Shown here: in pieces, positions 42,701 to 51,707 of the stretch
Layout of the letters: each line of letters starts with the position of its first letter
How positions within the stretch are numbered: position 1 is the stretch's first letter
The notes under the pieces: generated by a model
The model's database searches: none
Seen by the model: only the letters and a program-made list of their open reading frames with translations
Told to the model about the DNA's origin: nothing
Assembly: GCA_016712285.1 (NCBI GenBank)
Contig: JADJRK010000001.1
Coordinates: 310,001-374,000 of the forward strand
Length of the DNA stretch: 64,000 nt
DNA from: Planctomycetota bacterium
Lineage (GTDB): Bacteria; Planctomycetota; UBA8742; UBA2392
Direction: 5' to 3'
Program-made: the position numbers and the translations under genes

Positions 42701-43586
42701 TCGCAGCCTCCAGCCAGGCGGGCAGGGTTGCGCGTACGACCTCGCGAACCTGCGCCGCTTGCGCAATCGCGGCGCGTTCCGTCGCGTTTTCTACCTCGAT
42801 GGTGATTGCCTTCAGGTTGGGCAGCTTCGGCAACAGCTCACGCAGCAAGAACAGCGAGGCTTCCGGGATCGGCCCCGCCCCGTGCAGGTCACGGTAAATC
42901 TGGCCGCCTGCGTACGGCTCAAGCCGGGCGCCGGCCAGGTGAACCTCAAGCACTCTTGACAGGTCAAGCCGCTCCAGGCCGTGGTCCGGCTGTTCGCCCT
43001 TGCCGACGCAAAGCTGGTAGCTCCAGTAATGGCCAAGGTCGAGCACCAGCCCGCAATCAGCCCCGTGGGCCACGGTGGTCAAAAAGTCAGCAAGGTGCAT
43101 GTCGCCCACGACAAACTCGTAGGGCGCGTTTTCCGGCAACAGAGGTGCCGGCAGGATCGAGTGCAACGCGTTGAGATTGCGGATGGTGGCGGCTGCGCAC
43201 TCAGTGTTCAGGATGGCCGGGAAAAAGAAGTCGGTGTACTTGCCGTCAATGTGGCGCACCGCAAGCTCTTCGACGGTCCACGGTGGCGCAAGCAACTGCT
43301 GGTTCTTCACGCAGCCGGCAATCGGCGCGTCAGGGCACAGGCCCGGGCCGACCGGGTCGAGACCCTCGTGGTGGTACGTGCGCGGCACGTCGTCCGGAAT
43401 CTGGGCAAAGGGATCGTCGGTGTGGTCGGCGTCGCCGCGCGAATATACTTCGAGAAAGTCGAACCCGGCGCGGTGGTTCGCGATCAGCGTTCGAAAGTCA
43501 GGCTGCGTGTCAAAAATGTCTATGCCGAGGCCCACACCCATGACCGGTGCCGCGAGCGCGCGCTGAAATGGAGTGGGCGTTGCCAA
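42690..43586 (-). CDS. DUF692-family multinuclear iron enzyme (MbnB/HvfB-type)
   Basis: TIM-barrel protein of 298 residues. DUF692 enzymes use two or three iron ions to modify cysteines in ribosomally made peptides, as in methanobactin and bufferin pathways. Visible ligand-bearing motifs: GVGLGIDIFD and DFLEVYS, YHHEGLDPVG, AILNTECAAA, LPENAPYEF, CGLVLDLGHYW, LEVHLAGA, RDLHGAGPIP and IEVENA. It is divergent from typical members (the SDHL segment is not obvious). It starts at TTG 43586; ATG 43541 is possible. Next comes its coupled partner. No precursor peptide gene lies within the adjoining gaps. Confidence 0.7.
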   Translation of the reverse strand: MATPTPFQRALAAPVMGVGLGIDIFDTQPDFRTLIANHRAGFDFLEVYSRGDADHTDDPFAQIPDDVPRTYHHEGLDPVGPGLCPDAPIAGCVKNQQLLAPPWTVEELAVRHIDGKYTDFFFPAILNTECAAATIRNLNALHSILPAPLLPENAPYEFVVGDMHLADFLTTVAHGADCGLVLDLGHYWSYQLCVGKGEQPDHGLERLDLSRVLEVHLAGARLEPYAGGQIYRDLHGAGPIPEASLFLLRELLPKLPNLKAITIEVENATERAAIAQAAQVREVVRATLPAWLEAASVA

Positions 43587-43628
43587 GCTGAGCGTCGTCC
43601 GATTGTGTTCACGCCGGAAAGCAGGGAC

Positions 43629-46019
43629 CTATTTCTGCTGCGCCTGGCTGGCCTCATCCGCGGCCGCCTCTGCGCGCTCGGCCGGTATCAGCACGCCTTC
43701 GCGTTCACTCTCGAGCAGCAACTCTTCCAGGCTGCGCGTGACCTTGCCGCTGCGCTTGAGCAACTCACCCAGCACGCGAGACAGAAAGCGCACGCCCAGG
43801 ATGCTGGCGTGCTTCACGGTCTCGCGCACTTCAGGGCTCAGGCGGTCAATGCGCGCCGTCACCAGGCTGCTCAGGCTGCCCGGCAGGCGGGCGGTGTCGG
43901 TGCTCTTCATCTTCAGGCGCGTGCGGGGTGCCGCCGTATCGGCGGACGCGGCTGGTGCCTGCACCTTCTCAAGCTCGCCGGTTTCATGCAGGTGCAGGAT
44001 CAGCTGTTCGGTAAAGAACGGGTTGCCCTTGGCTTTGCCGCTGATCAGCTTGACCGTGTCGTTGTCGAGTTCCTTGTCATCGCCCAGCAGTACCTTGGCC
44101 ATCTGCTGCGTGAACTCGTCGCCCGAAATTGGCTGCAGCTCAAAGTCCTGCAGCTCAACGTCCTGGGCAATCTGCAACTCGGGTTTGCTGCCGTCGTCCG
44201 AGAAGCGGCTGGTGCAGAGAATCGCCAGCGGCAACGTCGCGATGTTGCGCGTCATGGCCGTCAACCAGGCCGCCGTTGACGCGTCCATCCAGTGGGTGTC
44301 CTCAACCTCAAGCACGGTCGGCGCGATCGACGCAAGCGCGCGCAGCAACTCCTTGACTGCGATGATGCGGTTTTCGTGGCGCAGCTTGGGGTCGTCCAGC
44401 TTGGCGAACGGTGAATCATCCCAGTGGCAGTCCACCAGGTCGGCGGCGAAGCTGAGCGTGCGCTTGAGCTCGCTGCGGGTGTTTTCGGCAATGCGCGGGT
44501 CGTTTTCGAACTCGCGGTACTTGTCTTCAATCGCCTTGCGCTTGGCCTCTTGCGTTGCCGACTCGGCAATCGCGAAGAATGCCCGCAGCCAGGCGCTTAC
44601 GGCGTTCCAGCCGCTCTTGTGCACGCCGTCGCAGGGCATGGTGATCCAATGGAATGGCCGGCCACGCTCTTCCAGCTTGGCACGCAGCGCCGCCACCAGC
44701 CGGGTCTTGCCAAGCCCCGGCTCGCCCAGGATGCGCTTGACGCCCGCAAACTTCGGCTCAGCGGCGTAGGCCGGGTCAACAAAGGCAACCAGTGCCGCCA
44801 GCTCCTTGTCGCGACCCAGCATCGGGTTGCGGTATGTGAAGCCGCGCATGCGACCGCGCAGCGCCGTGGGCTGCAACACCCGCGTCTCTTTGGCCTTGCC
44901 CTTGAGGATGCGTGTGCCCTTGTCCTGGAACTCCCAGCGTTTTTCGGCCGACTTCTGCACGCGGTCGGTCACGAGCGTCTGGCCCACCTCGGCCTCGGTC
45001 ATCAGGCGGGCGCTGGTGTTCACGGCATCGCCGATGCAGGTCCACTCATTGCGGCTTTCGCCGCCCAGCAGGCCCGAGTACACCAGGCCGGCGTCGATGC
45101 CCGCGGTCATCTTCACGCCCGGGATGTTGTTCAACCCGTTCACCGGAAGGCTTTGGGCGAATGCCACGGCTGCACTTTCAGCGTTCTCGGCGGCAATCGG
45201 CGCGCCAAAGAACACGAGTGCGGTGAAGCCCTTGTCGCCAAAGTCGATCTTGTTGATCGTGCCGCCATGGCGCTCAGCGGCGGCCAGCAGCGCACTGAAC
45301 ACCTTCTCGACGGTGGCGTGGTCTTGTGCGCCGTCAAAGCGCAGGAACAGGCTGACCACGTGGCGCAACTCGGCGCGTTCGCCGGCGTCAATGATCGGGT
45401 CCTGAAAGAACAGCTTCAGCTTCTTGCGGTCCGAAACGGCTGCAGTCTTGCGCGGGCGGCCGGGCTCAGCTTTGCGGTCGTCGTTCTTCTTGATGACCTT
45501 TCCCAGTTCAATCTTGCCGCGCTTGGCCTTGTGTTCGGCTGCGGCTGCGCCGTCAACGGCGGGCCCGCGGAAGTACCACTGGCGCGCCTTGAACTTCTTG
45601 TCGTGGGGAATGCCCCATTCAATTTCGCCGTGTTCGACGCCGATCTTCACACCGAACTCGAAGTCGCCGTGGCGTGTCTTGCTGGTGCCATGCTCCGTGA
45701 ACCACTCGATGATCTCGTGGCTGGCATCCAATGCCCGGCGCGCGCTGCCCTTGCCCTCAGGAAACACAGCCGTGAACGCGTCGCCCATGAAGTTGGCGAT
45801 GAAACCGCCGCGATTGTGCACGGCATTGACCATCGGGTCGAAAATGCGGGTCAGTTCGCGGCTCATGAGCTCGGCGCCGGCGTCACCCAGCTTGAAGGCG
45901 ACCTCGGTCAGCGAAGTGAAACCGCTGACGTCTACGAACAGCACGGTGCCCTCGAGCTTACCGTGGGTCTTCTTCTTGGCGTGCTGGGCTTCGATAAACG
46001 CGGGAAGGAAATTCTGCAT
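43629..46019 (-). CDS. Class III adenylyl/guanylyl cyclase with tandem catalytic domains and ATPase (sAC-like)
   Basis: Soluble signalling protein of 796 residues. Residues 20-190 and about 215-395 are two class III cyclase domains (GTVLFVDVSGFTSLTEV and, in the second, KMTAGIDAGLVYSGLLGG with WTCIGDAVNTSARLM). A STAND/AAA ATPase follows (ILGEPGLGKTRLVAAL, Walker A near 440; LEVEDTHWMDAS as Walker B). This order is that of bicarbonate-sensitive soluble adenylyl cyclases. The long TPR tail of longer homologues is absent and the protein ends soon after the ATPase. Metal-binding Asp residues (FVDVSG in domain 1) are present. Which nucleotide is made cannot be determined. It is divergent from rseP. 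Confidence 0.85.
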   Translation of the reverse strand: MQNFLPAFIEAQHAKKKTHGKLEGTVLFVDVSGFTSLTEVAFKLGDAGAELMSRELTRIFDPMVNAVHNRGGFIANFMGDAFTAVFPEGKGSARRALDASHEIIEWFTEHGTSKTRHGDFEFGVKIGVEHGEIEWGIPHDKKFKARQWYFRGPAVDGAAAAEHKAKRGKIELGKVIKKNDDRKAEPGRPRKTAAVSDRKKLKLFFQDPIIDAGERAELRHVVSLFLRFDGAQDHATVEKVFSALLAAAERHGGTINKIDFGDKGFTALVFFGAPIAAENAESAAVAFAQSLPVNGLNNIPGVKMTAGIDAGLVYSGLLGGESRNEWTCIGDAVNTSARLMTEAEVGQTLVTDRVQKSAEKRWEFQDKGTRILKGKAKETRVLQPTALRGRMRGFTYRNPMLGRDKELAALVAFVDPAYAAEPKFAGVKRILGEPGLGKTRLVAALRAKLEERGRPFHWITMPCDGVHKSGWNAVSAWLRAFFAIAESATQEAKRKAIEDKYREFENDPRIAENTRSELKRTLSFAADLVDCHWDDSPFAKLDDPKLRHENRIIAVKELLRALASIAPTVLEVEDTHWMDASTAAWLTAMTRNIATLPLAILCTSRFSDDGSKPELQIAQDVELQDFELQPISGDEFTQQMAKVLLGDDKELDNDTVKLISGKAKGNPFFTEQLILHLHETGELEKVQAPAASADTAAPRTRLKMKSTDTARLPGSLSSLVTARIDRLSPEVRETVKHASILGVRFLSRVLGELLKRSGKVTRSLEELLLESEREGVLIPAERAEAAADEASQAQQK

Positions 46020-46046
46020 TGCTTTCCTCTATAGTCACATCACGGC

Positions 46047-46065
46047 GACCCGACACCGTCGGGTC
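46047..46065. promoter_or_regulatory. Perfect 8-bp palindrome in the cyclase-rseP divergent region
   Basis: GACCCGAC (46047-46054), loop ACC, GTCGGGTC (46058-46065), about 30 bases upstream of the cyclase start. It could be an operator for a dimeric regulator or a hairpin in the cyclase mRNA leader. The spacer (46020-46199) holds no gene. Confidence 0.4.
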
Positions 46066-46199
46066 CCTGGAACCACCTGTTCTGAGCTGGCCGGATTATG
46101 AATTGGAAACCCCCGCCGGTCATGGGGGAAGTGCGGATTGCCGACAGGTCCCCGCCGTACCGTCCTTCCTTTTGATGGGGCTGCCGTTACGATAACCGC

Positions 46200-48209
46200 A
46201 TGAATGTGCTCTATGTACTGCAAGTGTTGATTGGCTTCGGCTTTGTGATCGCGATTCACGAAGCCGGGCATTTCTTTGCCGCCAAGCGCGTGGGCATCAA
46301 TTGCCCCGCCTTCAGCATCGGGTTTCCGATGCCGATCTGGACGCCCAAGGGCTGGAAGGTCTTCAACATCTTCAAGTTCAAGTGGCGCGGCACCGAGTAC
46401 CGACTGGGCTGGATTCCGTTCGGCGGGTACGTGCAGATGCAGGGTCAAAGCGACTCGCCGGGGCAGATCGACAAGGCCAAAGAAGACGACAAGGGCGACT
46501 ATCGCAACAAGACCTACTTCCAGAAAACGCAGGTGCTGCTGGGCGGCGTGACGATGAACGCCATTACAGCCGTGATCGGCTTCATTCTCGCGTTCCAGCT
46601 TGGGGTTACGTTCATCGAGCCGACCGTGGGCATGGTGGACACCCGTAGCAGCGCGTGGACCAACAACGAGATCCAGGTCGGCGACAAGATTCTTGAAGTG
46701 AACGGCCGCGAGGTCGTGGACTTCGAAGACGTGGTGTATGCCGGCATTTTCGATGGCGGCGACAGCATTGAGCTGCTGATCGAGCGCGAGGTGAGTGGCG
46801 AAAGGGTCCGCCAAAAGGTCACTCTCAGTCTCGACGAAGACCCGGTCTTCGGCATCAAAATGCCGGGCATCAAGGCCAAGCATCGCGTTGTGCTCACGGG
46901 CGAGGAAGCCGACCGGTTTCCGGAGACCCTGGGTGACGACCGCCCGCAGGACGGCGACGAACTGGTGGCCGTGGACGGCCGTGTGATCCGCAATGTGTAT
47001 GACGCCAAGGGCTTCATTGAGCAGTCGCGCGGGGCTGTCACGCTGACGCTGCGACGCGGCTTCGGTGAAGACGCGCGCGAGTGGCAGGTGCCCTACACGC
47101 CGCGCCGCCACTTTTTCACTGATAGCGGGGCCTATGCCGCCGATATCTCGATCATTCCGCCGCCATACGTGAACCGGGTGCGCAAGGGCGGGCCAGCCGA
47201 CGTTGCCGGGCTGCGCGAAGGCGACAAGTTCGTTGCCGTCGCCGGACCCAACGGGCAGGAGAAGCTGCACAGCTTCGGCGACCTGACGCGGGTGGTGGAC
47301 GCCAGCAACGGCAACCAGATCACGCTGGTGCTTGAGCGCGATGGCGCCGAGCACAAAGTGGACATTCGGCCCGAGCCGCGCGAGAGCTCGCCGGGTCGTT
47401 TTCAGCTGGGGCTGTCGATCTCACCGATTGACACGCGAGGTCTGGACGAAAAGCAGGAAGCAGAAAAGATCGCGGAACTGGCGGGCAAACTGGTCGCCTA
47501 TGGCGTGCGCCCGGGCAGCCAGGCGGCGCTGGCAGGCCTGGTGCCCGGCGACAAGATCGTAGGCATCAAGGTCGGCGACGTTGAAAAGCGCAATCCCGAA
47601 ACCGACGCGGTGGATGGCGAAGCGCTGGAAGCGGCACTGATTGCGGCTTCAAAGGCTGATCCGCCGTCCGAGATCACTTTTCAAGTTGAGCGCAATACCG
47701 GCTTAGTTGATGTGACGGTCAAGCCCGACGACAACGGGCCTGACAGCGGCGCCTACCTGCTGATGGCCACGGCCGAGCAGCGCAGCGAGCCCGTGACGTA
47801 CGGCTTGCTGGAGTCCGTGAAGCAGGGTTTCTATCACAGCAAGAAGGTGGGGTACAAAATCATCATGACCCTCGGCGCCCTGTTCACCGGCCGCGTCAAG
47901 ATCTGGCACCTGGGCGGCCCAGTGGTCATCGCCAAGCGCAGCTACAGCCTGGCGCAGTGGGGGACCGGCACGCTGATTTTCTTTCTCGCGTTCATCAGCA
48001 TCAACCTTGCCATCGTGAACCTGATCCCCCTGCCTGTGCTGGACGGGGGCCAGTGGCTGATCGTCACCATCGAAGCTGTGCGCGGCAAACCTTTACCTGA
48101 AAGGGCGATGCACTGGGTCAGCCTTGCCAGTTTCATCGCGGTGCTGGGCCTGATGGTGTTCGTGCTGGCCAACGACCTGGTCACCGTGTTCTGGCGAAAA
48201 TGGGTGTAG
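46200..48209 (+). CDS. rseP: RseP-type site-2 intramembrane metalloprotease with tandem PDZ domains
   Basis: Inner-membrane protease of 669 residues that cuts anti-sigma factors or remnant signal peptides within the membrane. The zinc site is AIHEAGHFFAAK near residue 20, and the second site is NLIPLPVLDGGQW near residue 608. Membrane segments lie at the N-terminus, around residue 115-140 (GGVTMNAITAVIGFILAF) and at the C-terminus. Between them are three PDZ-like domains (IQVGDKILEVNG, PQDGDELVAVDG, GLREGDKFVAVAG, with a further VPGDKIVGIKVG). E. coli RseP is about 450 residues with two PDZs, so this is an expanded version. Confidence 0.93.
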   Translation: MNVLYVLQVLIGFGFVIAIHEAGHFFAAKRVGINCPAFSIGFPMPIWTPKGWKVFNIFKFKWRGTEYRLGWIPFGGYVQMQGQSDSPGQIDKAKEDDKGDYRNKTYFQKTQVLLGGVTMNAITAVIGFILAFQLGVTFIEPTVGMVDTRSSAWTNNEIQVGDKILEVNGREVVDFEDVVYAGIFDGGDSIELLIEREVSGERVRQKVTLSLDEDPVFGIKMPGIKAKHRVVLTGEEADRFPETLGDDRPQDGDELVAVDGRVIRNVYDAKGFIEQSRGAVTLTLRRGFGEDAREWQVPYTPRRHFFTDSGAYAADISIIPPPYVNRVRKGGPADVAGLREGDKFVAVAGPNGQEKLHSFGDLTRVVDASNGNQITLVLERDGAEHKVDIRPEPRESSPGRFQLGLSISPIDTRGLDEKQEAEKIAELAGKLVAYGVRPGSQAALAGLVPGDKIVGIKVGDVEKRNPETDAVDGEALEAALIAASKADPPSEITFQVERNTGLVDVTVKPDDNGPDSGAYLLMATAEQRSEPVTYGLLESVKQGFYHSKKVGYKIIMTLGALFTGRVKIWHLGGPVVIAKRSYSLAQWGTGTLIFFLAFISINLAIVNLIPLPVLDGGQWLIVTIEAVRGKPLPERAMHWVSLASFIAVLGLMVFVLANDLVTVFWRKWV

Positions 48210-48211
48210 AA

Positions 48212-48281
48212 ATTCTGGATTGCAGGTTTCAGATTGAACTGTGCCCCATTGTGTCCCGATCCGGAATCCTGAATCCAGAAT
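48212..48281. repeat. Inverted repeat in the rseP-sulfatase spacer
   Basis: ATTCTGGATT (48212-48221) is inverted as AATCCAGAAT (48272-48281), with an imperfect extension inside (CAGGTTTC versus GGAATCCTG). The spacer is 78 bases and could form a stem-loop in the mRNA. A similar GGATTCGG/CCGAATCC pair occurs inside the mutL linker. Confidence 0.5.
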
Positions 48282-48287
48282 CGACCG

Positions 48288-50249
48288 ATGGCTGACCTGC
48301 CGAAAGCGTCGCAACCGCAACCAAGCCTGTTCCGGCGCAAGGGCGGAATCTGGACCTATGTCGGCCTGGCGCTGGTGGCCGGCATGGCGACAGTGTGGGC
48401 GTACAACACATGGTTCAAGCCGGCGCCTGAAACAGTGCCCCCGGCCCCGCCCGCACCGCGCCACCTGGTGCTGATCAGCATTGACACGTTGCGCGCCGAC
48501 CATCTTGGCAGTTACGGCTATAGCAAGAAAACATCGCCGAACATTGACGCGCTGGCACAGCAGGGCGTGTTATTCGAGCAACACTACAGCTGCTATCCAC
48601 TGACGCTGCCCGCGCACCTGACGCAGTTCACCGGCGTCAGCACGCTGGGCCACCGCGTGCGCGACAACCTGTATCACCGCCTGCCCGACGAACTGGGCAC
48701 CCTTGCCGAGGCTATGCAGGGCGAGGGGTTCAAGACCGGCGCGTTTGTGTCGGCGCACACCATGAAAAGCGGCAGCGGCCTCGAGCGTGGCTTTGGCGTG
48801 TATGACGACAGCGACGTGCGCACACTGGTGCCCGGCCGCATGACGATTGCCGAGCGCAAGGCGCCGCAAACCCTGAAACTGGCCGGCGACTGGATTGCAC
48901 AGCAGGGCGCGGAGCGCTTTTTCTGCTTCATTCACCTGTTTGACCCCCACGCGCCCTATGAGACCCACAGCGGGTTCACCGAAGGCGACGACAGCACCGC
49001 GCGCTACGACGGCGAGATTGCATTCACCGACGCCGAGATTGGCCGCTTCCTTGAGAGGCTGCGCAAGCTGGACGTGTTCAAGGACACGCTGATTGTGATT
49101 ACGGCCGACCACGGCGAAGGCCTGGGCGAACACGGCGAGCTGACCCACGGCTATTATTGCTACGACACCACCACGCACGTGCCGCTGATTGTCCACGGCG
49201 CACCCGGCATCACGGCGGGCACGCGCGTGCCCTGGGTTGTGCGGAACTATGACCTTGCGCCAACGCTGGTAGAGTTAATGCAGCTCAAGTCGGAAGTGAT
49301 TCGCAATCAGGCCCACGGCATTAGCCTCGTGCCGCAGATGAAAGATCCCACCGTGGACCCGGGCCTGTCGGCATTTGTCGAGAGCCATTACGCGTACCTG
49401 AACGCGAACTGGTCCAAGATTCGCGGGCTGCGCACTGACGACGACCTTACGCTGTTCAGCGGCAACGATGTCGTGCAACTGCGTGGGGGCAAGCCAGCTG
49501 AGGACCCCGCCGCGGTCAGGGCCGCGCGCGACGAAATCACCCGCCTGATGGGTGCATGGGTGCCGCCGCGCAAGGGCAGCGCCAAGCCGCGAGAGTCAAC
49601 CAGCGGCAGCCCATACCCGGGTGAGGTGCCGATGGCCCAGAGCTTCGACCCGGAAAGCTTGAACGACACGCGCGACCTGCCGTCGCCCCACGCAATGAAA
49701 GAAGTGCTGCGGGCGTACCAGGCCGCCGAGCTGGCATATGACGAAGAGAAGTTCGAGTCGTGCGCCGAGAGCCTGCGCAGGCTGCTGGTCCAGCACCCCG
49801 ACTTTGCCATGGCGCAGCGGCTGCTGGCGGCCGTCACACAGGGCATCGTGAGCGCGAACTGGCGACAGATCGGGCGCGAGAAATGCATCGAGCTTACGCG
49901 CGAAGCCGCACAAGCGCTGGCGTCAGCGTCGCGCAGCGCATCGCGCCACGGACAACCCGAGGGCGAACGCGCCACAGACCTGAACCGCGCGCTGCTGCTG
50001 GCTTGGCTTGGCGATGGCAAGGCAGCCGAAGACCTTGCCGTCCGGGTGAAAGACCCGCGCATCGCATGGTTTGCGGCGCTGGCAATGTATCGCGACCCAG
50101 CCACCGAAGACCGCGCGCAGGTGGCCGAAGCTGCCGCGCCGCTGATCAAGGAACTCAAGCTGTCCGACGCGGACACCAAAGCCGCTCAGGCGCACCTTGA
50201 AGCGATGCGTCGCGGCGAGGCCCTGAAGCTGGCGCCGTGGGAGCAGTGA
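48288..50249 (+). CDS. Membrane-anchored sulfatase-like hydrolase (alkaline-phosphatase superfamily) with helical C-terminal region
   Basis: Protein of 653 residues with one N-terminal anchor (WTYVGLALVAGMATVWAY). The catalytic domain runs from residue 60 to about 420: ISIDTLRADHLGSYGYS, TADHGEGLGEHGELTHG and DPHAPYETHSG carry metal ligands. At the nucleophile position the sequence is CYPLTLPAHLTQFTG instead of CxPSR, so it is not a formylglycine sulfatase of the usual kind; Thr is a plausible nucleophile, as in phospho-transferases. The last 170 residues look like TPR helices. It overlaps the next gene by one base (TGATG), so it is operonic. Confidence 0.82.
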   Translation: MADLPKASQPQPSLFRRKGGIWTYVGLALVAGMATVWAYNTWFKPAPETVPPAPPAPRHLVLISIDTLRADHLGSYGYSKKTSPNIDALAQQGVLFEQHYSCYPLTLPAHLTQFTGVSTLGHRVRDNLYHRLPDELGTLAEAMQGEGFKTGAFVSAHTMKSGSGLERGFGVYDDSDVRTLVPGRMTIAERKAPQTLKLAGDWIAQQGAERFFCFIHLFDPHAPYETHSGFTEGDDSTARYDGEIAFTDAEIGRFLERLRKLDVFKDTLIVITADHGEGLGEHGELTHGYYCYDTTTHVPLIVHGAPGITAGTRVPWVVRNYDLAPTLVELMQLKSEVIRNQAHGISLVPQMKDPTVDPGLSAFVESHYAYLNANWSKIRGLRTDDDLTLFSGNDVVQLRGGKPAEDPAAVRAARDEITRLMGAWVPPRKGSAKPRESTSGSPYPGEVPMAQSFDPESLNDTRDLPSPHAMKEVLRAYQAAELAYDEEKFESCAESLRRLLVQHPDFAMAQRLLAAVTQGIVSANWRQIGREKCIELTREAAQALASASRSASRHGQPEGERATDLNRALLLAWLGDGKAAEDLAVRVKDPRIAWFAALAMYRDPATEDRAQVAEAAAPLIKELKLSDADTKAAQAHLEAMRRGEALKLAPWEQ

Positions 50250-51079
50250 TGCAGCTTGGCTACAACACCAACGGCTATGGCTATCACCGGCTGGAAGACG
50301 CGCTTGAGATCCTGGCCGAGCAGGGCTACCGCTGCATCGCGCTGACGCTGGATGTGCATCACCTCAACCCGTTCACCAGCACCGCCCGCGAAGTGGGCGC
50401 CGTCGCCAGCCAGCTGGATCGGCTGGGTCTTTCGTGCGTGATCGAGACCGGCTCGCGCTATCTGCTTGATGCGAGACGCAAGCACCGGCCGACGTTGCTC
50501 GACGACGAGCCCGATTTTCGTGTGCAGTTTCTGTACCGCGCAGCCGAGATCGCCGAAGACCTTGGCGCCCTGGCCCTGAGTTACTGGTCCGGCGCGCGGC
50601 CCGTGGGCTGGCAGGGTGACGACGACGAGCTGTTCACGCGCCTGGCGTATCACGTGGAGAAGCTGGAAATGGTGTGCAGCACACACGGCGTGCGCGCTGC
50701 CCTTGAACCCGAGCCTGACATGCTGATTGAACGCATGGCGGACTATGACAAGTTGTCAGGGCTGCTCGGGTTTCGGCCGGGTCTCACGCTTGATATTGGT
50801 CATCTTGAGTGCATGGAATCTGAGCCTGAGTCGGAACATCTGTGCAGATATGCTGACGTCCTATACAATCTTCAGCTCGACGACATGTTGCCCGGGCGGC
50901 ACCGCCATCTTTTCTTTGGTGAAGGTAGCGTTGATTTCGGTGCGGTGTTCAAGACGCTGAAAGACATCGGCTACACCGGCCCGGCATGCGTTGAATTGAG
51001 TGAAGCCAGCCGCAACGCCGTGGAGACATCTGCCCAGGCGAAGCGATTTCTGGACCAGGCGATTGGTGAGCAACGGTGA
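50249..51079 (+). CDS. Sugar-phosphate isomerase/epimerase-like TIM-barrel protein
   Basis: Xylose-isomerase-like TIM barrel of 276 residues starting MQLGYNTNGYGYHRLEDALEILAEQGY at ATG 50249, which shares its A with the upstream TGA. Motifs include ALEPEPDMLIE, LTLDIGHLECM and CVELSEASRN, with Glu/Asp/His residues suited to a divalent metal at the barrel end. Close annotation labels such proteins endonuclease IV or sugar isomerase; no substrate can be assigned. The next gene starts inside its stop codon. Confidence 0.82.
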   Translation: MQLGYNTNGYGYHRLEDALEILAEQGYRCIALTLDVHHLNPFTSTAREVGAVASQLDRLGLSCVIETGSRYLLDARRKHRPTLLDDEPDFRVQFLYRAAEIAEDLGALALSYWSGARPVGWQGDDDELFTRLAYHVEKLEMVCSTHGVRAALEPEPDMLIERMADYDKLSGLLGFRPGLTLDIGHLECMESEPESEHLCRYADVLYNLQLDDMLPGRHRHLFFGEGSVDFGAVFKTLKDIGYTGPACVELSEASRNAVETSAQAKRFLDQAIGEQR

Positions 51080-51636
51080 CGGACGAAGGTTCAGAAGAAG
51101 CAAAGTCGATCACGGAAGTGGGTCGTGAGCTCTTGAAGTACCTGCACAAGCGGCTGGAAGACCTGGGCATGAACCAGGCCAGCTACCGGCAGGCGCGGAT
51201 GGAGCTGTTGCGCATTCTTGAGCGCAACCGTGAAAAGGCACGCTTCAACTGGGGCTTTGAGGCGGTGTTCACGCAGGAGATCCATACGCTCGAAGAGCTT
51301 GGCCTGATCAGCGTGAAGTACGGCAGCGGCGCGATCATGGCCGGGCGCACAAGCCCGAACTCGATCTACAACGTCGCGCTGACCGATGACGGCAAAGACA
51401 CTGCCCGCGTGATCCTTGAGCGCGAAACCCGCGCCCGGGCCGAGACGTCGAAACTGGAGAAAGGCGACGGCGTCGAGGACGACGACGAAGACGAACTCGA
51501 CGAAACCGACCGCGAGCCGGACTCTACCAAGGTTGACGCAGCGGACGGTAAGAAGAGTGCGGACGAGCCCCCAGACGAGCCTGAAGAAGAGACCAACCCG
51601 CCGCCGCTTCCGGGCGACGCGAGCGCCAAGCCCTAA
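51076..51636 (+). CDS. Small protein with acidic C-terminal tail, unknown function
   Basis: Protein of 186 residues in the rseP-kdsC run, starting at GTG 51076 and overlapping the isomerase stop by four bases. Residues 1-125 look folded and helical (TEVGRELLKYLHKRLEDLGMNQASYRQARMELLRILE) and include a possible winged-helix-like region (FEAVFTQEIHTLEELGLISVKYGSG). The last 60 residues are Asp/Glu/Pro-rich low complexity (DDDEDELDETDREP, PPDEPEEETNPPPLPG). No family recognised. Confidence 0.62.
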   Translation: MTDEGSEEAKSITEVGRELLKYLHKRLEDLGMNQASYRQARMELLRILERNREKARFNWGFEAVFTQEIHTLEELGLISVKYGSGAIMAGRTSPNSIYNVALTDDGKDTARVILERETRARAETSKLEKGDGVEDDDEDELDETDREPDSTKVDAADGKKSADEPPDEPEEETNPPPLPGDASAKP

Positions 51637-51707
51637 GCCGCCAAATCCAGCCGCTAGTTTCAACCCCGACACTCCCATTTCGCCGCGCCCACCGCTAACC
51701 TCGCGGC

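Noticed and set aside
41993..43628. Complete bufferin-type operon
   Set aside because: No small Cys-rich exported peptide and no DoxX-type gene next to the DUF692 pair.
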